Both the position numbers and the translations under genes were made by a program. Below are positions 1 to 8,333 of a DNA stretch of 64,000 nt, piece by piece (the stretch's first letter is position 1; the number at the start of each line of letters is the position of its first letter). The stretch comes from Gammaproteobacteria bacterium (GTDB taxonomy: Bacteria > Pseudomonadota > Gammaproteobacteria > Arenicellales > Poriferihabitantaceae), in contig JAUILZ010000004.1 in the NCBI GenBank assembly GCA_030432755.1, forward strand, positions 62,001 to 126,000, in the 5' to 3' direction. The notes beneath the pieces were generated by a model, which saw only the letters and a list, made by a program, of their open reading frames with translations, was not told where the DNA came from and made no database searches.

Positions 1-1201
1 CATCAGGCACCATGGCGTCCGGGCCAGACGCTCCTCCGAAATAGTGTTGCTGGTAGGTGATCGTGCTGGCAATTTCCAGCAGACCGCATCCGGGGCCCGC
101 CAGGTCATTGTGATAGGTGGCGTTGCGCTTCGCGGAAGCGACAACAGAACTTGCAAGGCGGATCCCGTAATCGGCATTCTGCAGGGCCGTGTTACCGGTC
201 AACGCGAGATCGTTGGTCTCGACGACCATGAAGCCGTTGTGCCCACTACCCAGGGCGAGATTGCCCGTGACCTTCGGATCCACCGCGAATCCGTCCTGGT
301 CGAGATAAAAGCCATCTCCCGCCACCCCGGAGGCGATGTTGTATTCCACCCGTGTGCCCACGATATCGCCCAGCTCGTAGCCGAAGCTGGTGTGGCCGGA
401 GACGACGTTGTCCCGGATGCGGAGATACTCCGTATCGTTGTCTGAACGGATACCGTTGGAGGTTGCGCCACCAATGATTCGATTGCGGAACACGCTGGTG
501 AAATCGGAACCCTCGCGCAGTTCGATGGCGATGTCCGGGGCGGTGTCATCGGAATCTACCTCGACATCGATCTCGAAGCGGTTGTCGTGAATGACGGTTT
601 TCTCCGCCTGCGCCAGGTAGACGCCGTAGTACAGGTCGGTGAACAGATTGTGGGCGATACGGTGCTTGCCGCCGTTGAAGCTGTCCAGCGCGATGCCAGC
701 TTCGTGATCGACGAACCAGTTGCCTTCGATCCGGAGTCTTTCGACGCCGTCCCCGAGGGTGGCGACTCCCGCGGTGGACACGTAACTGGAAAGGGGTCCG
801 GCGATGGTGAATCCGCGCCCTTTACGGCCGATCTGCACCCGCGGACGGCCGATCCGGATGGTGGGCTGGCCGTCGGTGTCCCCACGGATCATGGTACCCC
901 AGCGACCGGCGGTGGATTCCAGCTTCAGGCCGTCCAGCGGGCCGCTGAGGTTGAAATTGATGGCCAGGTTATCCCGGTACTCTCCAGGACCGACGATGAT
1001 GCGGTCGTTGCGTGACGCGCGCGCGCCGATGGCATAGCCGATCGTCTCACAGGGCGCCGCGCGGCTGCCGCAATTCTCCGCGTCCTCACCCCAGGTCTCC
1101 ACCCGGAGCGTGGCCGCCCCGGCCTGGGTCGTGGCAAGAATGCCGAGCAACAGGAATAGCGCAACCGGGGATCTGCCCCTGGCGAAAAAAGTGTGACGCA
1201 T
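1..1201 (-). CDS. Secreted right-handed beta-helix repeat protein (partial, 3' end outside window)
   Basis: Open frame on the minus strand from ATG at 1201 to the window edge, 400 codons with no stop. The N-terminus MRHTFFARGRSPVALFLLLG followed by a small-residue stretch ending in QAGA is a signal peptide, so the product is exported. The mature start has the Cys-Gly...Pro-Cys-x-Thr-Ile spacing common in secreted beta-helix proteins. From about residue 120 there are repeated short turns with N-x-F/I-x-N and G-I-x-L/R motifs, as in NosD/CASH-type parallel beta-helices. No catalytic residues could be assigned. It may be a surface polysaccharide-binding or polysaccharide-acting protein; that is inference. 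Confidence 0.75.
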   Translation of the reverse strand, partial: MRHTFFARGRSPVALFLLLGILATTQAGAATLRVETWGEDAENCGSRAAPCETIGYAIGARASRNDRIIVGPGEYRDNLAINFNLSGPLDGLKLESTAGRWGTMIRGDTDGQPTIRIGRPRVQIGRKGRGFTIAGPLSSYVSTAGVATLGDGVERLRIEGNWFVDHEAGIALDSFNGGKHRIAHNLFTDLYYGVYLAQAEKTVIHDNRFEIDVEVDSDDTAPDIAIELREGSDFTSVFRNRIIGGATSNGIRSDNDTEYLRIRDNVVSGHTSFGYELGDIVGTRVEYNIASGVAGDGFYLDQDGFAVDPKVTGNLALGSGHNGFMVVETNDLALTGNTALQNADYGIRLASSVVASAKRNATYHNDLAGPGCGLLEIASTITYQQHYFGGASGPDAMVPD

Positions 1202-1462
1202 TGAAGTTGCCCCTCGTCCGGGCGTACTGGTTTCCCTACTGGTCGCCCCGATCCCTGGTCCGGTTCAACTCAATTTCGGACGGGAGTCTACTGAATGCAA
1301 ACGCGAAAAAACTGTGTAGCAGTTCACAAAAATTGGTGACAGTTTACCTATTTCATTTCGTTCGCAATGGTAGTCAGCGCGAGCCGCCGTACCCTCGAAC
1401 CGTCCATTGCAAGGATAGGGAGCAAACAGCCACTGGGCTTCACCACGGGCCACCTCCCAATT

Positions 1463-1484
1463 GAAAATAGGTATACTGTCACCA
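1463..1484 (-). repeat. Internal copy of the RAYT palindrome half-site
   Basis: GAAAATAGGTATACTGTCAC followed by CA is an inverted and slightly diverged copy of the left terminal repeat at 1331-1354 (one extra A, one T for A). With that left repeat it brackets a 108-bp spacer upstream of the transposase start. This looks like a second REPIN-like pair, or the element's own regulatory palindrome. Confidence 0.65.
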
Positions 1485-1513
1485 TCATTTCCATGCTTAC
1501 AGGGAGGTAGGCC

Positions 1514-2192
1514 ATGGCAAGGATGCCGCGGATTGTCATTCCGCATTGCCCTCATCACGTCACCCAGCGGGGTAGTCGTCGTCAGGAGACGTTTTTTTTG
1601 TGACGAGGACTACCATCAGTACAAGTCTTTAATCGCGCACTACGCCCGCGCCGCCGGCACGGAAATCTGGGCGTACTGCCTGATGCCCAACCACGTGCAC
1701 CTGATCCTTGTTCCGACGAGTGAGGACGGCCTGCGATCGACACTCGCAGAGGCGCACCGCAGGCATGCCCGGCGAATCAATGCGCGCGAGGGATGGCGGG
1801 GGCACCTTTGGCAGGAACGTTTCTATTCGTTCCCCATGGATGAAAGCCACCTTGTAGCCGCGGCCCGCTACGTGGAAATGAACCCGGTGGCCGCCGGGAT
1901 ATGCACCCATCCCGGCGACTGGCGATGGTCGAGCGCCAGGGCACATCTATCAGGAGCGGATGACGGTCTGGTCCGGGTTCAACCGTTGCTGGACCGGGTA
2001 AGTGGTTGGGGAGATTTCCTGTCTGAATCAGCTAGCGGGGAGGAAGCCGAATCCATCCGCCAGCACAATCGATCCGGTCGGCCGTTGGGTCTGCCCGAAT
2101 TCGTACGGAAGCTGGAAGAGCAAACGGGGAGGAACCTGGCCCCGAGAAATCCGGGCCGGAAACCACTAAGTCAAAACTCAGGAAATAGGTAA
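1514..2192 (+). pseudogene. REP-associated tyrosine transposase (RAYT, Y1_Tnp family), frameshifted at a T8 run
   Basis: The expected start is ATG at 1514 (MARMPRIVIPHCPHHVTQRG), preceded by GGGAGG. That frame stops at 1601. The remainder continues in the next frame from about 1599 and keeps every family feature. These are the HUH motif in LMPNHVHLI, the catalytic-Tyr region ARYVEMNPVAAG, the WRWSS motif and the C-terminal GRPLG...PGRKP tail. The frames join at a homopolymer of eight T (1592-1599); seven T would restore TFFCDED. It is therefore a one-base insertion or sequencing error, or possibly a slippage site. The 5' frame is open only as far as the run, so I call it a pseudogene with that caveat. 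Full length would be about 226 residues, normal for RAYTs. Confidence 0.8.
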
Positions 2193-2203
2193 ACTGTCAC
2201 CAA

Positions 2204-3478
2204 TTAGCGGAGCGCCTGGTCGATATCCCAGAGGATGTCGTCGATGGATTCGAGGCCGACGGAGATGCGGATCATGTCGTCGCTGATGCCGGCGCGGACG
2301 AGTTCCTCGTCGCTGAGCTGGCGGTGGGTGGTGGATGCGGGGTGGATGATCAGGGTGCGCGCATCGCCGACGTTGGCCAGGTGGCTCATGAAGTTCGATG
2401 CCTCGATAAAGCGGGCGCCGGCCGCGCTGCCGCCCTTGACGCCGAAGGTCATGATGGAACCGGCGCCCTTCGGCAGGTATTTCTGCGCCAGCGCATGGTA
2501 GGGGCTGTCCGGATCGCCGGCGAACTTGACCCAGCTCACCTTTGGATGGGATTTCAGGAACTCCGCCACCCGGCGGCCGTTTTCCACGTGCCGCTCCATC
2601 CGTAGCGGCAGCGTCTCGAGACCCTGCAACATCATCCAGGCGTTGAACGGGCTCAGGGTCGGTCCCAGGGTGCGCAGGGTTTCGCAGCGCACCTTCATGG
2701 TGAAGCCGAAGTCGCCGAATGTCTCGTAGAAGCGCACCCCGTGGTATCCCTCCGAGGGATTCATCATGTCGGGGTAGTTGCCATTGTCCCAGGGAAACTT
2801 GCCGGACTCGACGATGATACCGGCCATGGAGGTGCCGTGGCCGCAGATGAACTTGGTGGCGGAGTGCACCACGATATCGGCGCCATGTTCGAACGGCCGG
2901 CAGAGATACGGCGAGGCGAAGGTGTTATCGATGACCAGGGCGATGCCGTGCTCCTTGCCGATCTTCGCCACCGCCTCGATGTCGAGCACGTTGTTGTTTG
3001 GGTTGCCCACGGTCTCGCCGTAAAGCACCCTGGTGCGGTCCGTTATGGCGCGCGCGAAATTCTCCGGGTCATCGGGGTCGACAAAGGTGGTCTTGATCCC
3101 CATGCGCTTGAAATTCACCCCGAACTGCGCCACCGTGCCGCCGTAAAGCGTGCTCGCGGAGACGATCTCGTCGCCTTCCTTGAGCAGCGTGAGCAGCGCG
3201 GTCATCTGCGCCGCCATGCCAGTGCTGGTGGCTACCGCGGCGCGGCCCCCTTCCAGCGACGCCATGCGCTCCTCGAACATCGCCGTGGTTGGATTGCTGA
3301 GCCGGGTGTAGACGTTGCCGAAGGTCTGCAGGTTGAACAGGCTCGCCGCATGATCGGTGTCGTCGAACACGTAGGAGGCCGTCTGGTAGATCGGCGCGGC
3401 GCGCGCGCCGGTGGCCGGATCGGGTAACTGGCCCGCGTGCAGGCAGCGGGTCTCAAATCCGAATTCTCTGTCGCTCAT
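2204..3478 (-). CDS. metY: O-acetylhomoserine sulfhydrylase (O-acetylhomoserine aminocarboxypropyltransferase)
   Basis: A 424-residue cytosolic PLP enzyme of the Cys/Met metabolism family. It should convert O-acetylhomoserine plus sulfide to homocysteine and acetate, giving direct sulfhydrylation in methionine synthesis. The N-terminus FETRCLHAGQLPDPATGARA, the tyrosine motif NVYTRLSNPT, VIDNTFASPYLCRP and the PLP-lysine motif HSATKFICGHG are all present. The length fits MetY (about 420-430) better than cystathionine synthases (about 380-400). It is followed after one base by the CoA-binding protein gene on the same strand, so the two may be cotranscribed. Its 3' end abuts the RAYT element terminus exactly. 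Confidence 0.93.
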   Translation of the reverse strand: MSDREFGFETRCLHAGQLPDPATGARAAPIYQTASYVFDDTDHAASLFNLQTFGNVYTRLSNPTTAMFEERMASLEGGRAAVATSTGMAAQMTALLTLLKEGDEIVSASTLYGGTVAQFGVNFKRMGIKTTFVDPDDPENFARAITDRTRVLYGETVGNPNNNVLDIEAVAKIGKEHGIALVIDNTFASPYLCRPFEHGADIVVHSATKFICGHGTSMAGIIVESGKFPWDNGNYPDMMNPSEGYHGVRFYETFGDFGFTMKVRCETLRTLGPTLSPFNAWMMLQGLETLPLRMERHVENGRRVAEFLKSHPKVSWVKFAGDPDSPYHALAQKYLPKGAGSIMTFGVKGGSAAGARFIEASNFMSHLANVGDARTLIIHPASTTHRQLSDEELVRAGISDDMIRISVGLESIDDILWDIDQALR

Positions 3479-3479
3479 G

Positions 3480-3950
3480 TCAGTTGGCGATATATTTGTT
3501 GCGATGGGCGGAGATCACCCGGGTGTCCACGCCGATGAAGTTCAGCCCGCCGAACAGGCGCGCGTGTTCGATCTTGACGCAGTGGTTCTGGACGAATTCC
3601 ATTCCCGCCTCACGTGCGATCTCTCCCGACTCGTCATTTTCGATGCCGAGTTGCAGCCACAATGTCCGGGCGCCGATCTCGGCCGCCTGGCGGGCATATT
3701 CCGGGGTGGTGTCGGCGCGCTGGAAGACGTCCACGAGATCTACCGGCTCCGGGATAGAGGCGAGATCCGGGTAGCATTTCTGCCCCAGGATCTCGTCGTA
3801 GTTCGGGTTCACCGGTATGACATGGTAGCCGTGATCGAGCATGTACTTGGCGGCGAAAAAGCTCGGCCGGTACCAGTTGCCGGACAGGCCAACCACGGCG
3901 AGCGTCTTGCTCGTCGCGAGGATGCGGCGTAGCGTGGGTATGTCGGGCAT
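3480..3950 (-). CDS. CoA-binding domain protein (YccU-like)
   Basis: A 156-residue single-domain Rossmann protein of the CoA_binding_2 family. It starts MPDIPTLRRILATSKTLAVV and has the nucleotide-binding turn VVGLSGNWYRPSF, then VIPVNPNYDEILG and the late motif WLQLGIENDE. I chose the ATG at 3950 because homologues begin close to this point; the frame is open further upstream to 4067. The gene lies one base upstream of metY on the same strand. Family members bind CoA, but the physiological role is not established. Confidence 0.85.
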   Translation of the reverse strand: MPDIPTLRRILATSKTLAVVGLSGNWYRPSFFAAKYMLDHGYHVIPVNPNYDEILGQKCYPDLASIPEPVDLVDVFQRADTTPEYARQAAEIGARTLWLQLGIENDESGEIAREAGMEFVQNHCVKIEHARLFGGLNFIGVDTRVISAHRNKYIAN

Positions 3951-4153
3951 TTGTCTCCCGGGGCGATAGCTTACGGTGGAGCTTACAATATCATCGACCG
4001 CCAGGCGCCGTGTCACCAGGTTCGGCGGGAGGATTCCCGACCTGTCGCCACCGAGTTTGCGATGCACGACCCCTCAGGGTAGTCTCGACGGCAAATGGGC
4101 AGGAATTCGGTTCGCGACCCAGTGTCGATGGTGGTTATCGACAAGCGCGGTTC

Positions 4154-5881
4154 ATGACATCCCTGGCATTGCCCCTCCGCCTGCTGGCGCTGGCGATGCT
4201 CGGGTGCCTGCTGGGCGGGGTGGTCTCACTCGTCGCGGTGGGATTCGTCGACCTGGTGCTGTGGCTGAACGATATCCTGCTGGTCTCCCCCCGCAGCCGC
4301 GTGCTGGCGGGGGACTCGCCCTGGCTGCCCTGGCTGACGGTGCTGGTGCCCGCCGCGGGGGGGCTGGTGGTTGGCCTGATCTGCCTCGGCATCAGCGACC
4401 GCCGGCCCCACGGACCCGGGGACGTCATCCAGGCGGCGCAGAGCCCGGAGGTCGATGTCCCGCCACGCAGCGGCGCGCTCAGTGCCGTCGCCGCCTGCCT
4501 TTCACTCGGCGCGGGCGCGCCGGTGGGTCAGTACGGGCCGCTCGCGCACCTCGGGGCGACCCTGGGCGCCATGGCCGGGCGATTCATGGGAGGCGGGCCG
4601 TCGCTGACCCGGATCGGTATCGGCTGTGGCGTGGCCGCCGCCATCGCCACCGCGTTCAACGCCCCCATCGCGGGCCTCGTATTCGCCCACGAGGTCATCC
4701 TGCGGCACTACTCCCTGCGCGCCTTCGCGCCCATCACGGTGGCGGCGACCATGGGCTACATGGTGGCCAACCGGGTGTTCGTGCGCGAACCGCTGTTCCG
4801 TATCCAAGATGTCGCCGTCGCCAATCCCCTGGAACTGGTGGCCTTCATGCTGATCGGCGTGTTCGGCGCCCTGCTCGCGATGACGCTGATGCGCAGCGTG
4901 CTCTACGCCGGCCAGCTGTCCACACGGCTGTCGCTGCCGGGGCCGCTCAAGACCGCGCTCGCCGGCGCGGCGGTGGGCCTCGTGGCGTTGCAGCTCCCGG
5001 AGGTCCTTGGCATCGGCAAGGAAACGCTGCGCTTCGCCATCATCGAGAACGCCTTCGGCGCGGGAGAACTGGCGCTGGTCATCGTTGCGCGACTGCTGCT
5101 GACGGCGCTCTGCCTCGGTTTTGGATTTGCCGGCGGCATATTCTCCCCGTCCCTGCTGATCGGCGTACTGTTCGGCGCGCTGTCGGGTCTCGGCGCCGCG
5201 GCGGTCTTCGGCGCGGCCCACTCTCCGCTCGCGATCTACGGGATCTGTGGCCTGGTGGCCGTGGCGGGGCCGGTGATCGGCGCGCCACTGACCACCATCC
5301 TCATCGTATTCGAACTGACGCGCAACTACGATGTCGCGCTGGCGGCGATGGTCAGCGCCGCCTTCGCCAACCTGGTGGGTTACCGGGTGTTCGGGCGTTC
5401 GTTGTTCGACGTGCAGCTGGCGCGCCGTGGTATCGACCTGCGTCTCGGCAGGGACAAGGTCATGGTGCAGCAGCGCCGCATCGGCGACTACCTGGAGCAG
5501 GACTTCACCCGGGTCGATTCGGCCACGCCCCTGGGCCGGGTGCGCGAACGGCTCGTCGACGACGCCAACAGCGAAGCCTACGTGGTGGACGCCGATGGCC
5601 GCTACCTCGGCACGCTGTCGCTCCTCGGCCTGGACCTGCTGGAACGACGGGAAGTATCACCATCGGCTGCCGCCGGGGATCACGCGGCTCGTGAGAGCGT
5701 GGTGCTGTCACCCGACCATTCCGTCTGGGAGGCGATGACGCAGATGCGGGACTTCGTCGGCGAGAGCATCCCGGTGGTGGCGGATGACGTCCTGGTGGGG
5801 GTGGTGTTCGAGTCTTCCATCGTATCCGCCTACATGGGCACCCTGCGGTCGCTGCGCGAAGAGGAACATGCATCGGCATAA
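4154..5881 (+). CDS. CLC-type chloride transporter/channel with C-terminal CBS domains
   Basis: A 575-residue inner-membrane protein with about ten hydrophobic helices, then a cytoplasmic tail (from about residue 440) resembling paired CBS domains. CLC hallmarks are GAGAPVGQYGPLAHLGA (residues 119-135) and GFAGGIFSPSLLIG. The position of the gating glutamate (GREGP in E. coli ClcA, E148) is Tyr127 here (GQYGP). The anion-site GSGIP motif is replaced by HGPGD. Loss of that glutamate is associated in studied CLCs with uncoupled, channel-like transport, so a channel is more likely than a Cl-/H+ antiporter; this is inference. The start ATG at 4154 gives a conventional N-terminus. The 3' end overlaps the next gene by 14 bp. 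Confidence 0.85.
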   Translation: MTSLALPLRLLALAMLGCLLGGVVSLVAVGFVDLVLWLNDILLVSPRSRVLAGDSPWLPWLTVLVPAAGGLVVGLICLGISDRRPHGPGDVIQAAQSPEVDVPPRSGALSAVAACLSLGAGAPVGQYGPLAHLGATLGAMAGRFMGGGPSLTRIGIGCGVAAAIATAFNAPIAGLVFAHEVILRHYSLRAFAPITVAATMGYMVANRVFVREPLFRIQDVAVANPLELVAFMLIGVFGALLAMTLMRSVLYAGQLSTRLSLPGPLKTALAGAAVGLVALQLPEVLGIGKETLRFAIIENAFGAGELALVIVARLLLTALCLGFGFAGGIFSPSLLIGVLFGALSGLGAAAVFGAAHSPLAIYGICGLVAVAGPVIGAPLTTILIVFELTRNYDVALAAMVSAAFANLVGYRVFGRSLFDVQLARRGIDLRLGRDKVMVQQRRIGDYLEQDFTRVDSATPLGRVRERLVDDANSEAYVVDADGRYLGTLSLLGLDLLERREVSPSAAAGDHAARESVVLSPDHSVWEAMTQMRDFVGESIPVVADDVLVGVVFESSIVSAYMGTLRSLREEEHASA

Positions 5882-6959
5882 CCGGTTATCGCTGGGCGGA
5901 TGCATGCTTTGCTGGCTGCTGGCCGCATTGCCCGCGTGCGGGGCGGACGAACTGACCATCGCCACCTGGGGCGGCGCGTACGAGGCGAGTCAACGGGCGG
6001 CCTACTTCAGCCCCTTCCAGGACGACACGGGTACCATGATCGATACCGCCACCTACCGGGGAGGCATCGACGATATCCGCGACCAGGTGGAACGGGGCGC
6101 GGTCGAATGGGACCTCGTGGACCTGGTGATGGCGGACCACGACGCCGCCTGCGAGGCCGGCCTGCTGGAAACCATCGACCATGACCGCCTCGCGCCGGGA
6201 ACGGACGGCGTGCCTCCCACGGAGGATTTCCTCCCGGGCACGCTGGTGCGCTGCGGCGTGGCGCACTCGGTGTACGCCACCGTACTCGGCTTCAACGTGC
6301 GCGCGTATCCCGGCCGCAAGCCTTCCCGGGCTGCCGACCTGTTCGATCTGCAGCGCTTTCCCGGCCGGCGCGCGCTGCAGAAAAGCCCGGCGGTGGTGCT
6401 CGAATGGGCGCTGCGCTCCTACGGGGTGCCACGCGCCGACATCTACCAGCTCCTTAGCACCGAGCGCGGGCTGACGCTGGCCTTCCGCCGTCTCGAACGC
6501 ATCCGCGACGTCATCACCTGGTGGGAGGACCCGGAGGAACCGGCACGGCTGCTCGCCTCCGGCGAAGTCGCGCTTGCCTCCGGTTACAACGGCCGCTTTT
6601 TCGATGCCGCCGTGAACCGGGGCCTGCCGATCCAGACCATCTGGGAAAGCCAGGTATACGAGTACAGTGTCTGGGGCATCCCGCAGGGTTCGCCTCACGT
6701 GGAGCACGCGCGGGAATTCATCCGCTTCGCCACCGCGCCGCGGCAACTGGCTGCCCTGTCGAGCCGGATTTCCTATGGGCCGTCACGTCTTTCCGCGAAT
6801 GCGCTCCTCTGGCAGCATGCCGGTAGCGGACAGGACATTCGACCCCACCTCCCGACCTACGCACCCAACTTCGCCCGCGGCATTCCCAGGGACCACGAAT
6901 GGTACGCGCAAACCCGGCCGCGACTCGAGGCGCGCTTCGAGGCCTGGCTGGCGGAGTGA
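5868..6959 (+). CDS. Periplasmic solute-binding protein, spermidine/putrescine (PotD)-like, orphan
   Basis: A 363-residue exported protein. MHRHNRLSLGGCMLCWLLAA ending PACGA is a signal sequence, with a possible lipobox at the cysteine. LTIATWGGAYEASQ begins a type 2 periplasmic-binding fold, followed by GGIDDIRDQV, EWDLVDLV and EYSVWGIPQGSPH as in PotD/PotF-like proteins. The start ATG at 5868 is preceded by GAGGAA and overlaps the end of the CLC gene, suggesting translational coupling. No permease or ATPase gene is adjacent. It may feed a transporter encoded elsewhere or act as a sensor. The ligand is unknown. Confidence 0.8.
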   Translation: MHRHNRLSLGGCMLCWLLAALPACGADELTIATWGGAYEASQRAAYFSPFQDDTGTMIDTATYRGGIDDIRDQVERGAVEWDLVDLVMADHDAACEAGLLETIDHDRLAPGTDGVPPTEDFLPGTLVRCGVAHSVYATVLGFNVRAYPGRKPSRAADLFDLQRFPGRRALQKSPAVVLEWALRSYGVPRADIYQLLSTERGLTLAFRRLERIRDVITWWEDPEEPARLLASGEVALASGYNGRFFDAAVNRGLPIQTIWESQVYEYSVWGIPQGSPHVEHAREFIRFATAPRQLAALSSRISYGPSRLSANALLWQHAGSGQDIRPHLPTYAPNFARGIPRDHEWYAQTRPRLEARFEAWLAE

Positions 6960-7120
6960 TCCCGCCGTTCCGGGCTGGTGCAACCACCCCTCCGGCGCGC
7001 ACCAGCCTGGTGCCGGCATCCGGGTGACCGGACCATGGCCTCCAGTAAAATCAATCACCTGGCGTCTGGCACGGCAATTGCTTTTTATCTAGTACAACAA
7101 CTCCCGAAAGGACCACGACC

Positions 7121-7321
7121 ATGAGACCAGCCGTTTACGAATTCGAAGCAGTGCTCGACTACATGACCCTCAAGGTGCAGCAGATCGGGCTCGGGAAGCA
7201 GTACGACCGCCTCGATTTGGCGGACATTCTCATCGATCACGACGTCACCACCCTGGATCGCATCGGTGACGTGGTGTCTCTGGCACGCAACCTGCAGGCA
7301 GGTATCCGGCTGGCTGCGTAA
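7121..7321 (+). CDS. Small 66-residue hypothetical protein
   Basis: MRPAVYEFEAVLDYMTLKVQ starts at an ATG preceded by CGAAAGGACC and runs to TAA, followed 29 bp later by a strong intrinsic terminator. The sequence is acidic and predicted helical, ending LDRIGDVVSLARNLQAGIRLAA. The helical, acidic character with LD..DIL.....TLD.I..VV is loosely reminiscent of acyl-carrier-like domains. There is no DSL serine motif, so I do not assign that function. The isolated position with its own terminator argues that it is a real gene. I do not recognise the family. Confidence 0.6.
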   Translation: MRPAVYEFEAVLDYMTLKVQQIGLGKQYDRLDLADILIDHDVTTLDRIGDVVSLARNLQAGIRLAA

Positions 7322-7350
7322 CACTACTGCGTAACACTTCTGACCTCTGA

Positions 7351-7386
7351 CCGGCGGGTCCCGTGAGCGGGCCCGCCGGGTTTTTT
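7351..7386 (+). terminator. Rho-independent terminator
   Basis: CCGGCGGGTCCCG (7351-7363), loop TGAG, then CGGGCCCGCCGG (7368-7379) form a stem with one bulge, followed by a run of six T (7381-7386). It ends the transcript of the small gene at 7121-7321. Confidence 0.88.
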
Positions 7387-7414
7387 CCTTCCAGAACCGT
7401 GCGCCCGCGCGGTT

Positions 7415-7765
7415 TTAGACGCTTTTGCCGTCGTACTCCATCACCGGCCAGGCCGACAGGTCCACGTCGTCCAGGCAGCGCACGTTGATCGCCGCCATTT
7501 CCTGGTCCGAGTCCGGCGCCTTGCCGTGTCCCAACGGGCCCACGCCACAGGTGCGGCAGAACTGGTGGTGGATCACCTTCGGCCCGAACTGGTAGTCCGC
7601 CAGTTGATCCTCCCCCTGCAGGATATGCAGGTTGTCCCTCGGCGTGAAAGCCAGCAGGTGGCCCTTGCGGATACAGATCGAGCAGTTGCATGACAGCACC
7701 TGCTCGATCTCCATGTCCACCTCGAAGCGCACCGCGCCGCAGTGACAGCCGCCCTGGTACTTCAT
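7415..7765 (-). CDS. GFA (glutathione-dependent formaldehyde-activating-like) zinc-binding protein
   Basis: A 116-residue protein starting MKYQGGCHCGAVRFEVD with an AGGAG-type site upstream. Zinc ligands of the GFA/CENP-V fold are visible as GGCHCGAVRF, SCNCSICIRKG and FCRTCGVGPLG. The family is named after Gfa, but most members have unknown substrates, so glutathione or formaldehyde binding should not be assumed. It is divergent from the neighbouring DUF3293 gene and convergent with the small gene before it. Confidence 0.85.
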   Translation of the reverse strand: MKYQGGCHCGAVRFEVDMEIEQVLSCNCSICIRKGHLLAFTPRDNLHILQGEDQLADYQFGPKVIHHQFCRTCGVGPLGHGKAPDSDQEMAAINVRCLDDVDLSAWPVMEYDGKSV

Positions 7766-7832
7766 CCTGGTTCTCCTGTTGAACTTGAGCGACGAATTAT
7801 AATGACTCCGGCTCATCCACATGTTTGAGTAA

Positions 7833-8270
7833 TTGGACAAACCTGATTCCGCATTGCTGGCAGCGTACCGGAGAACCGTCTACCGGGTATACAACAGTGA
7901 TGCGTCCATAGCGTTTTCCATCGGCATTGCAAACGATGCGCTCAGCACGTTGCTGCAGGACACCGGCGTAGCGACCGGAGCCCTGATCACGGCATGGAAC
8001 CCGTTCAGCGAACCACGGGAGTCCAGTAGCAACCTCGCCGCCAACGAGCGGCTCCGGGAGGATGTCGAATCGCGCGGGCTTGCCTGGCTGCCCGCCGAGG
8101 GTTGCGATCCCGCTGGGCTGTGGCCCTGCGAGGAGAGCCTGCTGGTCCTTGGCCCGTCGCGCGAGACGGCGCTGCAACTCTGCAATAGCTACGGGCAGAA
8201 CGCGGTGGTGTGGATCGGCGAGGACGCGATCCCGGTTCTTCTATTGGCGGACGGCTCGATAGTTACCTGA
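7833..8270 (+). CDS. DUF3293 family protein
   Basis: A 145-residue cytosolic protein. Family signature stretches are GALITAWNPFSEPRESSSNL and DPAGLWPCEESLLVLG, then YGQNAVVWIGEDAIP near the end. The start is TTG at 7833 (DKPDSALLAAYRRTVY); no ATG lies in frame close by and the N-terminal length fits the family. Function is unknown. It is divergent from the GFA gene, with a 67-bp spacer between starts. Confidence 0.8.
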   Translation: MDKPDSALLAAYRRTVYRVYNSDASIAFSIGIANDALSTLLQDTGVATGALITAWNPFSEPRESSSNLAANERLREDVESRGLAWLPAEGCDPAGLWPCEESLLVLGPSRETALQLCNSYGQNAVVWIGEDAIPVLLLADGSIVT

Positions 8271-8300
8271 GCCCGGGCCGGGCTTCAGGGAGCGAAACTG

Positions 8301-8327
8301 GCGCCCGGGCCGCGTTGGCCCGGGCGC
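8301..8327. terminator. GC-rich hairpin between convergent genes
   Basis: GCGCCCGGGCC, loop GCGTT, GGCCCGGGCGC form a perfect 11-bp stem between the stops of the DUF3293 gene and gabT. There is no long T-run on either side, so this is a plausible bidirectional transcript-end hairpin rather than a textbook terminator. Confidence 0.55.
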
Positions 8328-8333
8328 GATACG

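Larger units (their letters stand above)
1331..2205 (+). mobile_element. RAYT-type element with perfect 24-bp terminal inverted repeats
   Basis: An 875-bp unit is bounded by a perfect 24-bp inverted repeat. The left end (1331-1354) begins AATTGGTGACAG and the right end (2182-2205) ends CTGTCACCAATT. It encloses a REP-associated tyrosine transposase gene. A third, imperfect inverted copy lies inside at 1463-1484, just before the gene. The right repeat overlaps both the transposase stop codon (2190-2192) and the last bases of the convergent metY gene. RAYTs are known to act on REP palindromes, so these repeats are the likely substrates. The same repeat pair recurs without a transposase at 56531-56616. 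Confidence 0.8.

Noticed and set aside
4502..5221. A 239-codon open frame on the minus strand
   Set aside because: It lies wholly inside the chloride-transporter gene and reads as an Arg/Gln/His-rich shadow with no family features.
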